Shown: positions 15,091 to 21,798 of the stretch, piece after piece
How positions within the stretch are numbered: position 1 is the stretch's first letter
Layout: each line of letters starts with the position of its first letter
From: a virus
Length of the DNA stretch: 27,766 nucleotides
Reading direction: 5' to 3' (one strand)
IMG/VR virus record: IMGVR_UViG_3300025174_000091
Location: 1-27,766 of that record
Made by a program: the position numbers and the translations under genes
The notes under the pieces: generated by a model
Told to the model about the DNA's origin: nothing
Seen by the model: only the letters and a program-made list of their open reading frames with translations
The model's database searches: none

Positions 15091-15369
15091 CTACCTGGCC
15101 TTCTGGCGGTGCTGCTGCTGCGCTCTCTGAGGAGCGATGGCTTCCTGCCGTGTCGGGGCTACCGGAGACCGTGGTTCCTCATCGAGGAGCGCCTGCGCGG
15201 TTGCCAGGTCTGACCTTGCGCGCTCGAGTTGGGCGCGGATCTCTGAGGCCTCCTTGCGTGCTGCCTCGAGTTGCGCACGCAAGATGTCCGTCTCGGACAT
15301 GGCGTGCCGGGGAGCTTCCGCTCTGGTCACTCCCCGATCGGCCCACCTGCGCTGTGCGGTAGCGCCCAT
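15091..15369 (-). CDS. Small coiled-coil protein downstream of capsid gene
   Basis: A 92-residue protein starting two bases after the capsid stop. A start at the internal ATG 15300 (MSETDILRAQ) is also possible; neither start has a clear ribosome binding site. Residues ~26-66 form a coiled coil (LRAQLEAARKEASEIRAQLE), and the C-terminus is a Gln/Arg/Pro-rich tail. The shape recalls small assembly factors or connector adaptors. No family is recognised. Confidence 0.55.
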   Translation of the reverse strand: MGATAQRRWADRGVTRAEAPRHAMSETDILRAQLEAARKEASEIRAQLERARSDLATAQALLDEEPRSPVAPTRQEAIAPQRAQQQHRQKAR

Positions 15370-15371
15370 GG

Positions 15372-16583
15372 CTAGCTGATAGCCGAGGCATTGTGCTGGA
15401 TGCGGACGATACCCGGCTTCGTCCCGCCCGACCGGCGGCGGTAACGGTGCGGCACGTGGTACAGGTGCATCGCCGCCAGGCTCGCGTCAGCGGCGATGTC
15501 GACGTCCTGGAGGATCTCCAGGGCCGCGCGGTTGTACCAGAAGGCCAAGGCGCCCGGCTTGAGCAGGAGGCTCGTGCACTTCATGAACGCCTGGGACGTG
15601 TACACGTTGTCGGCGTGGTTCAGGCCCGTGGTGATGGTGGCCGTCAGGCCCGTGGCGCCACTCTGGCCCACCAGACTGTCGATTGCCGTGTCGGTCAGGA
15701 CGTTGGCACCACCGGCCGCGCTCGTGATGGTCGCCGACCAGGTGTTCCCGCCATCGGTCGAGAACCTGAAGGTCCCAGTGCCGTTGGCACCGGCCACTAC
15801 GCAATCGATGACCAAGTTCCAGGGACCCAGGGGGGTGCCGCTCAGGGCCAGCGTGTTGGGGGAAGTGCCGGCAGACACCACCGCGGTCATGGTCGACCCG
15901 GTCAGCAGCCCAGGCTTGTCGGAGGTCACGATGGGCAGGTCATAGATGCGGTCCGGCCCGCCATCGACTGCCGAAGCCTGGAGGAGCGGACGCCCCGTCG
16001 CGTCCACGAGTTGGGCGAGGTCGCCCTTCACGTAGGAGTGGCAGAGCAAATAGGCTCGGTCGTTGTCGCCCTCGTCGCCCCAGAGCAGCTTCGCCGACAC
16101 CGCGGTGCGGTAGTCGAGCAGCTTCGGGCTGTTGGCCGAGTACACGTTCTTGGTGGGAATGCCGTCGGCAATGGACGCGGCCACGCATGCACCATCCATG
16201 GCGCGGGCGGCTGACGCGACCATTTGCTTCGCCCGCTCCGAGTATACGTCGCCGACGCCGCCACCGGCGGACCACCGGGACAGCTCCACACCCAGAGAAA
16301 CCCGAGCTACCTGGGACTTCTCGCTGGTCTGTTTGAGCGCCTTGAAGGTCAAGGAGCTGCCGTCGGCATTGGTCTCGAATTCTCCGACCGCCCCGAAGTA
16401 CGGCACCTCGACGTAATCCCCGATGCGCCTGGGATTCGCGATGTCGAATGAATCGTTGACGACGATGATGCCCGCCCGGGCCAGTTGGGACCCGAAGAAT
16501 GCATCCTTGGCGGCGAAGGCACCCGAGACGGCCTCCTGGAGGATGTTCGGGTTGAGCATGTCGGACTTGGTGGACATTGCCAT
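15372..16583 (-). CDS. Major capsid protein with inserted Ig-like domain
   Basis: A 403-residue protein with an AGAGGGA ribosome binding site, directly downstream of the protease/scaffold gene as in most phages. Residues ~1-228 and ~332-403 form the core, with an HK97-like pattern: RRIGDYVEVPYFGAVGEFE and QTSEKSQVARVSLGVELSRW in the N-terminal part, NDRAYLLCHSYVKGDLAQLV in the P-domain, and SLLLKPGALAFWYNRAALEI near the end. Residues ~230-331 are a beta-sandwich module (ALSGTPLGPWNLVIDCVVAG; FRFSTDGGNTWSATIT; TGLTATI) shared with the DUF1320 and sheath proteins. The insertion probably projects from the capsomer surface. Assignment rests on gene order plus HK97-like architecture. Confidence 0.85.
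   Translation of the reverse strand: MAMSTKSDMLNPNILQEAVSGAFAAKDAFFGSQLARAGIIVVNDSFDIANPRRIGDYVEVPYFGAVGEFETNADGSSLTFKALKQTSEKSQVARVSLGVELSRWSAGGGVGDVYSERAKQMVASAARAMDGACVAASIADGIPTKNVYSANSPKLLDYRTAVSAKLLWGDEGDNDRAYLLCHSYVKGDLAQLVDATGRPLLQASAVDGGPDRIYDLPIVTSDKPGLLTGSTMTAVVSAGTSPNTLALSGTPLGPWNLVIDCVVAGANGTGTFRFSTDGGNTWSATITSAAGGANVLTDTAIDSLVGQSGATGLTATITTGLNHADNVYTSQAFMKCTSLLLKPGALAFWYNRAALEILQDVDIAADASLAAMHLYHVPHRYRRRSGGTKPGIVRIQHNASAIS
15591..15896 (-). other. Ig-like module inside the capsid gene
   Basis: Encodes capsid residues ~230-331. The motif order GTP, then FRFSTDGGNTWSA, then TGLT, then the Tyr strand is the same as at 13700-13945 (DUF1320 gene) and 11324-11578 (sheath gene), showing that one module type sits in three virion genes. 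Confidence 0.75.
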
Positions 16584-16617
16584 GGTGGTGTCCCTCTACC
16601 TATGTGCTGGATTGCGG

Positions 16618-16704
16618 TGGTTTGGTGGGTTTGGGCGGGAACTACCGCCGGGTGTATTTCTGGTTTGGTGGGTTTGGGCGGGAACTACCGCCGGGTGTAT
16701 TTCT
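16618..16704 (-). repeat. 43-bp tandem duplication with hairpins
   Basis: Two head-to-tail copies (16618-16660 and 16661-16704) appear identical across 43 bases. The right copy contains the last codons and TAG stop of the protease/scaffold gene (stop at 16685-16687); the left copy is a non-coding echo of that gene end. Each copy carries an inverted repeat GGCGG-6-CCGCC, so the transcript would have two tandem hairpins just before the capsid ribosome binding site. There is no U-run. The duplication may set RNA stability or separate scaffold from capsid expression. Confidence 0.85.
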
Positions 16705-17215
16705 CGTGGTCTGCTCGCATCGCCTCGAACAGGTCCGGGGACTCGCGAGAGAGCTGGTCCTTCTCCATGTTGGAGAGCTCGGCGTATGGCTTTCCGTTCC
16801 ACGTCAGCGCTACGGAACCCTTGCCGCGGTTGAAGTCTGGCGGGTTGATGGGCGTGGTCGGAACTTTCGGCGCTGCCACAGGTACCCATGCGCGCAAGAC
16901 CTCTACGCTCATTGAGGCCGCCCAGGTCTCTTCCGCGGCCGTCGTGATCTTGCGTTCACGCTTCGCCTGGGCGATCAGGTCACGCTTCTCGCGCTCGATG
17001 TCAGCGGCGACTCTCCCGGAGAGCTCCTGCTCTACTGCGGGCAGTCGTTCGGCTGCCTGCTTCCAGGCCAAGAGCTTGCCCTCGATATCGGCCGGGGTAG
17101 CGCCGGCGATCTCGAAGATGCGCACGAGAATGGTACTGTGGGTGTTGAGCGCCTCGACCGCGGTGACGGCGGAGGCCTCATCGGTGGCGCCGAGTTTTGC
17201 GAATAGGATGTGCAT
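16685..17215 (-). CDS. Internal in-frame scaffold product of the protease gene
   Basis: An ATG at 17213-17215 (Met276 of the protease protein) is preceded by AAGGAAAG, with seven bases between AAGGA and the ATG. It lies right after the Ala/Pro-rich linker (DAAAAAQRPAAAKESP) that ends the protease domain. The product would be 176 residues: MHILFAKLGATDEA, a helical body with REKRDLIAQAKRERKITTAA, and a C-terminal capsid-contact-like region. Mu (gpI/gpZ) and lambda (C/Nu3) use exactly this nested arrangement to make free scaffold from the protease gene. Confidence 0.7.
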   Translation of the reverse strand: MHILFAKLGATDEASAVTAVEALNTHSTILVRIFEIAGATPADIEGKLLAWKQAAERLPAVEQELSGRVAADIEREKRDLIAQAKRERKITTAAEETWAASMSVEVLRAWVPVAAPKVPTTPINPPDFNRGKGSVALTWNGKPYAELSNMEKDQLSRESPDLFEAMRADHEKYTRR

Positions 17216-18040
17216 TGGACTTTCCTTGGCCGCTGCGGGCCGTTGCGCCGCGGCTGCGGCATCGGTGGATGGGTCCTCGGCGATGCCAGGTGCCGGCGTT
17301 TCTCCGGCGAAGCAGGCTGCGATCTGCCGAGCGTCCGAGTGCGGGTACATGAGAGCGAAGGCGGACGGCGCAAGCGGAGGCTTGACCGACTTGGCTGGGA
17401 TGACCCGGTCAGCAAAGCCCTGCTCCACGGCCTGCTTCGCCGTAAGCCAGGTGTCACGGCTCATCATGGCGTCCACCTGCTCGGCGGTCTTCCCGGTCCG
17501 GGCAATGTAGATCTCTCGGAGCGCTTCGGAGGCCACCTGCAACGCCACGATGGCATCCTCGTGCGCGCGAATGCCACCACGGGTGATCGTGGCCACGCCG
17601 TGGACCATCATGACCGAGGATGCCGGCATGAGGATCTCGTCCCCGGCCATGGCCACGGCCGAAGCTGCGGAGGCAGCCACCGCATCGATGATGCATGTCT
17701 TCTTGGCGGAACGCTGGACGAGCATCTGGTATATGGCGATGCCCTCGAACACCGACCCGCCAGGCGAGTTGATGTGCACCTCGATCTCGGCAACGTTCTG
17801 ATTTTCGTCGAGCCAGCGCTTCACCGCGGAGGAAGACACGACATCATCGAACCAGTCGCACGAATCGATTGGGCCGTAGAGGTAGAGGATACCTTTGGTA
17901 CCCTGGACCTCGGCTCGGAATCCGCGCACAGACTCTCCAACGTTTGGGATCGCTGCCCAGGGAGCGGCGCTCGCGCCTGTGAGCACGTAGAACTTTGCCA
18001 GCTTTCCGGACAGCTCCGGCGAGAACGGTTTTCGTGCCAT
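16685..18040 (-). CDS. ClpP/S14-fold head maturation protease fused to scaffold
   Basis: A 451-residue protein with an AGAGGAACA ribosome binding site. Residues ~45-220 are the ClpP-type serine protease domain: HINSPGGSVFEG (residues 89-100) gives the oxyanion loop, the nucleophile is probably Ser124 in DAVAASAASAVAMAG, and His147 lies in MMVHGVAT; the third residue is likely an Asp near 160-190. Residues ~250-275 are an Ala/Pro linker, and residues ~276-451 are the scaffold. The enzyme would cut scaffold and itself during prohead maturation. Position before the capsid gene and the nested scaffold start match Mu gpI/gpZ. Confidence is high. Confidence 0.92.
   Translation of the reverse strand: MARKPFSPELSGKLAKFYVLTGASAAPWAAIPNVGESVRGFRAEVQGTKGILYLYGPIDSCDWFDDVVSSSAVKRWLDENQNVAEIEVHINSPGGSVFEGIAIYQMLVQRSAKKTCIIDAVAASAASAVAMAGDEILMPASSVMMVHGVATITRGGIRAHEDAIVALQVASEALREIYIARTGKTAEQVDAMMSRDTWLTAKQAVEQGFADRVIPAKSVKPPLAPSAFALMYPHSDARQIAACFAGETPAPGIAEDPSTDAAAAAQRPAAAKESPMHILFAKLGATDEASAVTAVEALNTHSTILVRIFEIAGATPADIEGKLLAWKQAAERLPAVEQELSGRVAADIEREKRDLIAQAKRERKITTAAEETWAASMSVEVLRAWVPVAAPKVPTTPINPPDFNRGKGSVALTWNGKPYAELSNMEKDQLSRESPDLFEAMRADHEKYTRR
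17225..17229 (-). promoter_or_regulatory. Internal ribosome binding site for scaffold
   Basis: Minus-strand AAGGA inside the protease coding frame (codons for Lys-Glu), seven bases before the in-frame ATG at 17215. A site this good exactly at the domain boundary argues for a functional internal start. Confidence 0.65.
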
Positions 18041-18190
18041 TGTTCCTCTGCAGCCATCGGGTCACCGAACCCATCAGGGGCTGGTGATGCATGGCCATCT
18101 CGTGGGCTGCCACCCCACGACTCGCACCCTCTTGGCAGAGGGAATGGCCCAGAGTCTTATGGTGCTCGGCCGCGGGCGGCCGCTAGCGCG
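18041..18190 (-). promoter_or_regulatory. 150-base intergenic region with a GC hairpin
   Basis: The longest gap inside the head operon. Bases 18167-18182 form a perfect hairpin CGGCCG-4-CGGCCG starting about eight bases after the upstream stop. No U-run follows on the minus strand. No promoter with both hexamers is recognised. An out-of-frame ORF crosses the region but is a shadow of the protease gene. The hairpin may protect or process the RNA end between the portal and protease messages. Confidence 0.45.
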
Positions 18191-18493
18191 TCAGTACACG
18201 GCGTCGGGGTCGTGCCGTGATAGATCCCGTTGGTCCACCAACGGATGCGCGATCTCTGGGGCCTCGACCACCGTAACGCCCCAGATGGGGGCCTTGTACC
18301 TGAGCCATGCATCAATGGCGGCCGCACTGTCCAACAGAAGCACACCTTGCGAATCCGGCTGCGGACCAAGAGGGAACCTCGTCGGCTCAATCTGGGTCAG
18401 TCCGAATCCGTAGCGCACCTTCTCAGCGACGTCGGAGCTCCCGGTTACCTTGCCACCGAGTTCGATCATTGTGCCATCTGAGAAGCGCCACAT
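18191..18493 (-). CDS. Hypothetical protein downstream of the portal fusion
   Basis: The ATG at 18493 gives 100 residues (MWRFSDGTMIELGGKVTGSS); a TTG at 18499, overlapping the upstream stop as TTGA, would add two residues. No clear ribosome binding site is present. The protein has an N-terminal beta hairpin, a middle with RFPLGPQPDSQGVLLLDS, a helix AAAIDAWLRYKAP and a C-terminal EIAHPLVDQRDLSRHDPDAVY. No known domain is recognised. Because MuF toxins of temperate phages are commonly followed by an immunity gene, this could be a partner of the peptidase domain upstream; that is speculation. It may equally be an ordinary small virion protein. Confidence 0.62.
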   Translation of the reverse strand: MWRFSDGTMIELGGKVTGSSDVAEKVRYGFGLTQIEPTRFPLGPQPDSQGVLLLDSAAAIDAWLRYKAPIWGVTVVEAPEIAHPLVDQRDLSRHDPDAVY

Positions 18494-18495
18494 GG

Positions 18496-21400
18496 TCAAA
18501 GTCTACCGGACAGACAGCCGAGTAGCAAGTATAGGTGCTCCGGGTCGTCGACCAGCAATTGTGCCGCATCGCCGGTAATCACCCACTGCATCGCCATTGA
18601 CAGCACCTCCGTGTGCTCCTCCCGGTAGTCCTTCCCGACATAAGGATCGAAGAACTTATCGGGCCGTGTCATCTCGCTGTCGCGGTACGCCGCGTCGAAC
18701 TCGGCGAGGTTCCGCAATGCCTCGCCTCTGGTCCTGGCACGCAGGAACGCCACGCAGGCGCGGTGGACGCGTGGATTGAGGTACTCGAAGGCGTGGGCCA
18801 GCTCGTGCTCGAGCTCTCCGTTGGCCGGCGACGACCGGACCATCCGCTGCGGACCGCGCATCTCCCCACGGAGCCATCCAAGTTCTGCATGCCAACCACG
18901 CGGCGCATCGATGGAGCGGTCGGCCATGCGGACTAGGAACGCCTCAGCATCTGAGGCCGCCCTGCGAGGATCGCCTGGCCATCTGCCATCTGGGTTCTCG
19001 ACCGTTAGTCCCAAAGGATCACCCGGCCTGACCCTTGCGCAATGTCCGGCTACCGCTGCCGATGCACGCACGGCATCATGTTCTGGCGAGGCCAGCAACT
19101 TCAGTTGTCTTACGGTGAGGCCGGGTCTCTCCTTCCCGAGCCTGTCCAGAAGGTCTGCACGAGCCTCGAACCGAGGCCCCAGCATCCTCAGCCGCTCGGC
19201 CACCTCGGCTGGCTGCATGTCGAGCCCGCGCTCGAGGGCAACCCTGCCGTGGGCCAGTGCCCGGGCGGCGTCTTCGTCGTACCTGCGCTCGTCCCGGTAG
19301 TGCGCGAGCCAGTGTTCTGGGTCGTACTTCGCCGGCAGCTTCCGGGTGAGTGGATCGGCAGGAGGTGGCTTCGGCACGTCCGCGAGCTTCTCTCGGGTCA
19401 CCTTGGCTAGCTCGGGGTCGCGCCCGGATAGGTCTGGCTCCCACTCGGGAAGCCGAACGCCGGGCGCAGCGCCGAACCCCTTTTGGGCCTCGGCGCTGGG
19501 TGGTGCCACCAGCACGCCCTTCGCGCGTGCCTGCTCGGCATCCAGCGTCGTGACTCTGTCCCTGCATGCGTAATGCAGCGGAGGATAGTGCGTCGACCAG
19601 AACGGGTCGCTTGCTGGCAGGATCACCTTGGGGCTGACGAACTCGCGGCAGATGTCACTGGTCCGCTCGTCGTCCACCACTACCAGATACCAGTATGGCC
19701 GGAGGGCAAGGATATCTGGGTCTACCTGCTGCGCGTACCTACCGGCGTTCAGCGCCGCCTGGGTATTCGTGCGCCAGATGGTCTCGAGACGCCACGCTAT
19801 GTGGTCTGGCGTCCGTGGCCCACCTCCGAGCTCCCAGGCCTCAGCCAGCTTGTCCCGCTGCTGGTCGCGCCACTCCTCGAAGCGCTTCTGCTCCTGCTCG
19901 GCTTTGACCAGGCTGTCGTGGATCTCGCTGATGAGGTCCAGGTTCGTGACGTTGGCTACCGTGAAGGCTCGCGTCCTCGCAGCCGCATCGAGCAGGTCGA
20001 AGTCCGCTCTGGTAAGGTTGGTCTTCCTGCGGAGTAGGTCGATTGCCTTCTGCCAGCGACCGGCTTCCTTGCCGATCTTTGGCCAGTTCGCCACCTGCTC
20101 GATGGCCTCGAGTTCGCTGGCTCTCCCGGCGATCTGGAGCAGCGTCAGGGGCTCGTGCAGCGTCTTGGCGAGCTCCGCCGCGTCCATTCTGCCGAGGCGT
20201 CGAATCAGGTTGTCCCGGAGGATTGTCCAGGTGCCTGCTCTACGGATATCCTCGAGCAGCTGGGCAACGTCCTCACGGAGGACTTCGGTTGCCTCCTGCG
20301 CCGCCTCTCGGTTGACGGTGTCGGTCCAGTCCTGGACGCTTACCCCGTGCCGGTCGGCGTCGGACTCGCTTGCAGCGCGAAGGTCTATTTCGGTGGAGCC
20401 GACCAGCTCAATCAGCGCTTTTGGGCGCGGCGCTCCGTTCTTGGAGGGCTCAGGCGGTGGAGGCTTCCCCCGCTGCTCGTCCTCCTCCGCAGGAGGCGGG
20501 GTAGGATTCCCGGGCGGCGGTGCAGGGGGCTCGGGTTCCTCGAGCGCGGCCTTGAACTTGTAGCCCTCGACGACCGGGATGCCGAGCTCTTTGAACTCAA
20601 CCTCCCAATCAACCGGGCTGGGCAGCCCAGCATCTGTAAACCGCTTCTCGAGCGCTAGCAGCGGCGGTATGGCCTGTGACAGCGTGCTCGCCCACTTCAC
20701 CGTGTCCTTGGGCGGCTCGACCATCCATCGTGGCCACGGGGCGAGCTCGGCTGACCCGAAGTTGACCTCCGACCACGGCACCAGCACCTGGTCGTGGAGG
20801 ATGGTGGACCCGACCTCCGCGTCGTACCGGATGCGACGCGCCTCGACCTCGCTTGAGGTCTGAGACGCAGCGAAGCTCCCGCCTCGAATCTCGGTCGTCA
20901 TGTTCTGACCGAGCACGCCAACGGCGTAGGCGAGGTTCGCGCAGTCGATCTGGGCCTGGTAGATGTCCCTGGTGTTCGCCGTAAGCTCAATGAGCTTCGC
21001 CGTCACGCCACCAGGCAGGGCCACGATCTGGCCCGAGCCAGCGTTCTCGATGTCGTCCGCCAGTTCCTTGCGGACCTGCTTGCTGATCTCGACCTCAGCC
21101 GATAAGCCCTCGATGAAGATGCGTGCAGCCGTCTCCGAGTGCCGACCCCAATCGTCGATGGCCAGCGACTTGAGTAGCCGAAACCGACTGACCCCGCGCC
21201 AGAGCCCGAATCGCCAGGGAGCCTCGTTGCCAAATGGGCAGTAGAGCACCCATCGTCGATCTCCTGGCTCAATCTGGATCTCGGAAGTGGGCCCGCCACC
21301 ATTCCCACCGACCGTGAGCATCCACCTGGCGATCGAGTAGTCGTAGCGCAGCCACCGCGGGTGCCACCATCGCAGGGTCGGGACGATTCGGCTGTTCTTG

Positions 21401-21789
21401 TCCGACCAGGGGAAGAGCTCCCCGAGTCCCACACCGAGCCCGAGGCCCCAGACCATCAGCATCAGAAGCGAGGCCTCGGGGAGCATGTCCCACCAGTCCT
21501 CCTGGGCCTCGAGGGCACGGAGCACTCGCTTGGCGATGCGTGCTCGCTTGGCGCCGTCCTCGAATTCGATGGGAGCCCCGAGGAGCGACCCGACGCGCGT
21601 TTCGAAAACGCCTCGACAGCGTTCGTCCGTTAGGACCCAGTCGAAACAATCGGCGGCAGCCCGAAGAGATCCCCCATCCGCGGAAAGCTCAGCAGCCCGG
21701 ATGAGCGCTGGGGTCCACCGGGTGGCGATGCGCGTGCTCGGCTGCGCGTAGACCTGGTCGTCTTTGACTGCGCGCTTTCGTGCTGCCAA
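18496..21789 (-). CDS. Portal (DUF935) + MuF head protein + metallopeptidase-like fusion
   Basis: A 1097-residue protein starting at TTG 21789, nine bases after the terminase stop, with AGGG upstream. Residues ~1-415 match the DUF935 / Mu gp29 portal: IDDWGRHSETAARIFIEGLS, then GQNMTTEIRGGSFAASQTSS and EVEARRIRYDAE. Residues ~417-458 are a Pro-rich linker. Residues ~590-755 match the MuF / gp30 family: IWRTNTQAALNAGRYAQQ, then VVDDERTSDICREF and SDPFWSTHYPPLHYACRDRV. Residues ~820-1097 are an extra domain with HELAHAFEYLN (His995, Glu996, His999), TRPDKFFDPYVGKDYREE, and Glu1061 in EHTEVLSMAMQ as a possible third zinc ligand. This resembles the HExxH domains known at MuF C-termini in phages. 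Portal and MuF are usually separate genes (~500 and ~430 residues). Domain calls are strong; catalytic activity is inferred. Confidence 0.9.
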   Translation of the reverse strand: MAARKRAVKDDQVYAQPSTRIATRWTPALIRAAELSADGGSLRAAADCFDWVLTDERCRGVFETRVGSLLGAPIEFEDGAKRARIAKRVLRALEAQEDWWDMLPEASLLMLMVWGLGLGVGLGELFPWSDKNSRIVPTLRWWHPRWLRYDYSIARWMLTVGGNGGGPTSEIQIEPGDRRWVLYCPFGNEAPWRFGLWRGVSRFRLLKSLAIDDWGRHSETAARIFIEGLSAEVEISKQVRKELADDIENAGSGQIVALPGGVTAKLIELTANTRDIYQAQIDCANLAYAVGVLGQNMTTEIRGGSFAASQTSSEVEARRIRYDAEVGSTILHDQVLVPWSEVNFGSAELAPWPRWMVEPPKDTVKWASTLSQAIPPLLALEKRFTDAGLPSPVDWEVEFKELGIPVVEGYKFKAALEEPEPPAPPPGNPTPPPAEEDEQRGKPPPPEPSKNGAPRPKALIELVGSTEIDLRAASESDADRHGVSVQDWTDTVNREAAQEATEVLREDVAQLLEDIRRAGTWTILRDNLIRRLGRMDAAELAKTLHEPLTLLQIAGRASELEAIEQVANWPKIGKEAGRWQKAIDLLRRKTNLTRADFDLLDAAARTRAFTVANVTNLDLISEIHDSLVKAEQEQKRFEEWRDQQRDKLAEAWELGGGPRTPDHIAWRLETIWRTNTQAALNAGRYAQQVDPDILALRPYWYLVVVDDERTSDICREFVSPKVILPASDPFWSTHYPPLHYACRDRVTTLDAEQARAKGVLVAPPSAEAQKGFGAAPGVRLPEWEPDLSGRDPELAKVTREKLADVPKPPPADPLTRKLPAKYDPEHWLAHYRDERRYDEDAARALAHGRVALERGLDMQPAEVAERLRMLGPRFEARADLLDRLGKERPGLTVRQLKLLASPEHDAVRASAAVAGHCARVRPGDPLGLTVENPDGRWPGDPRRAASDAEAFLVRMADRSIDAPRGWHAELGWLRGEMRGPQRMVRSSPANGELEHELAHAFEYLNPRVHRACVAFLRARTRGEALRNLAEFDAAYRDSEMTRPDKFFDPYVGKDYREEHTEVLSMAMQWVITGDAAQLLVDDPEHLYLLLGCLSGRL

Positions 21790-21798
21790 TTGGATGCC

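Noticed and set aside
18167-18182. CGGCCG hairpin as a transcription terminator before the protease gene
   Set aside because: No U-tract follows, and the protease, scaffold and capsid genes downstream need the transcript.
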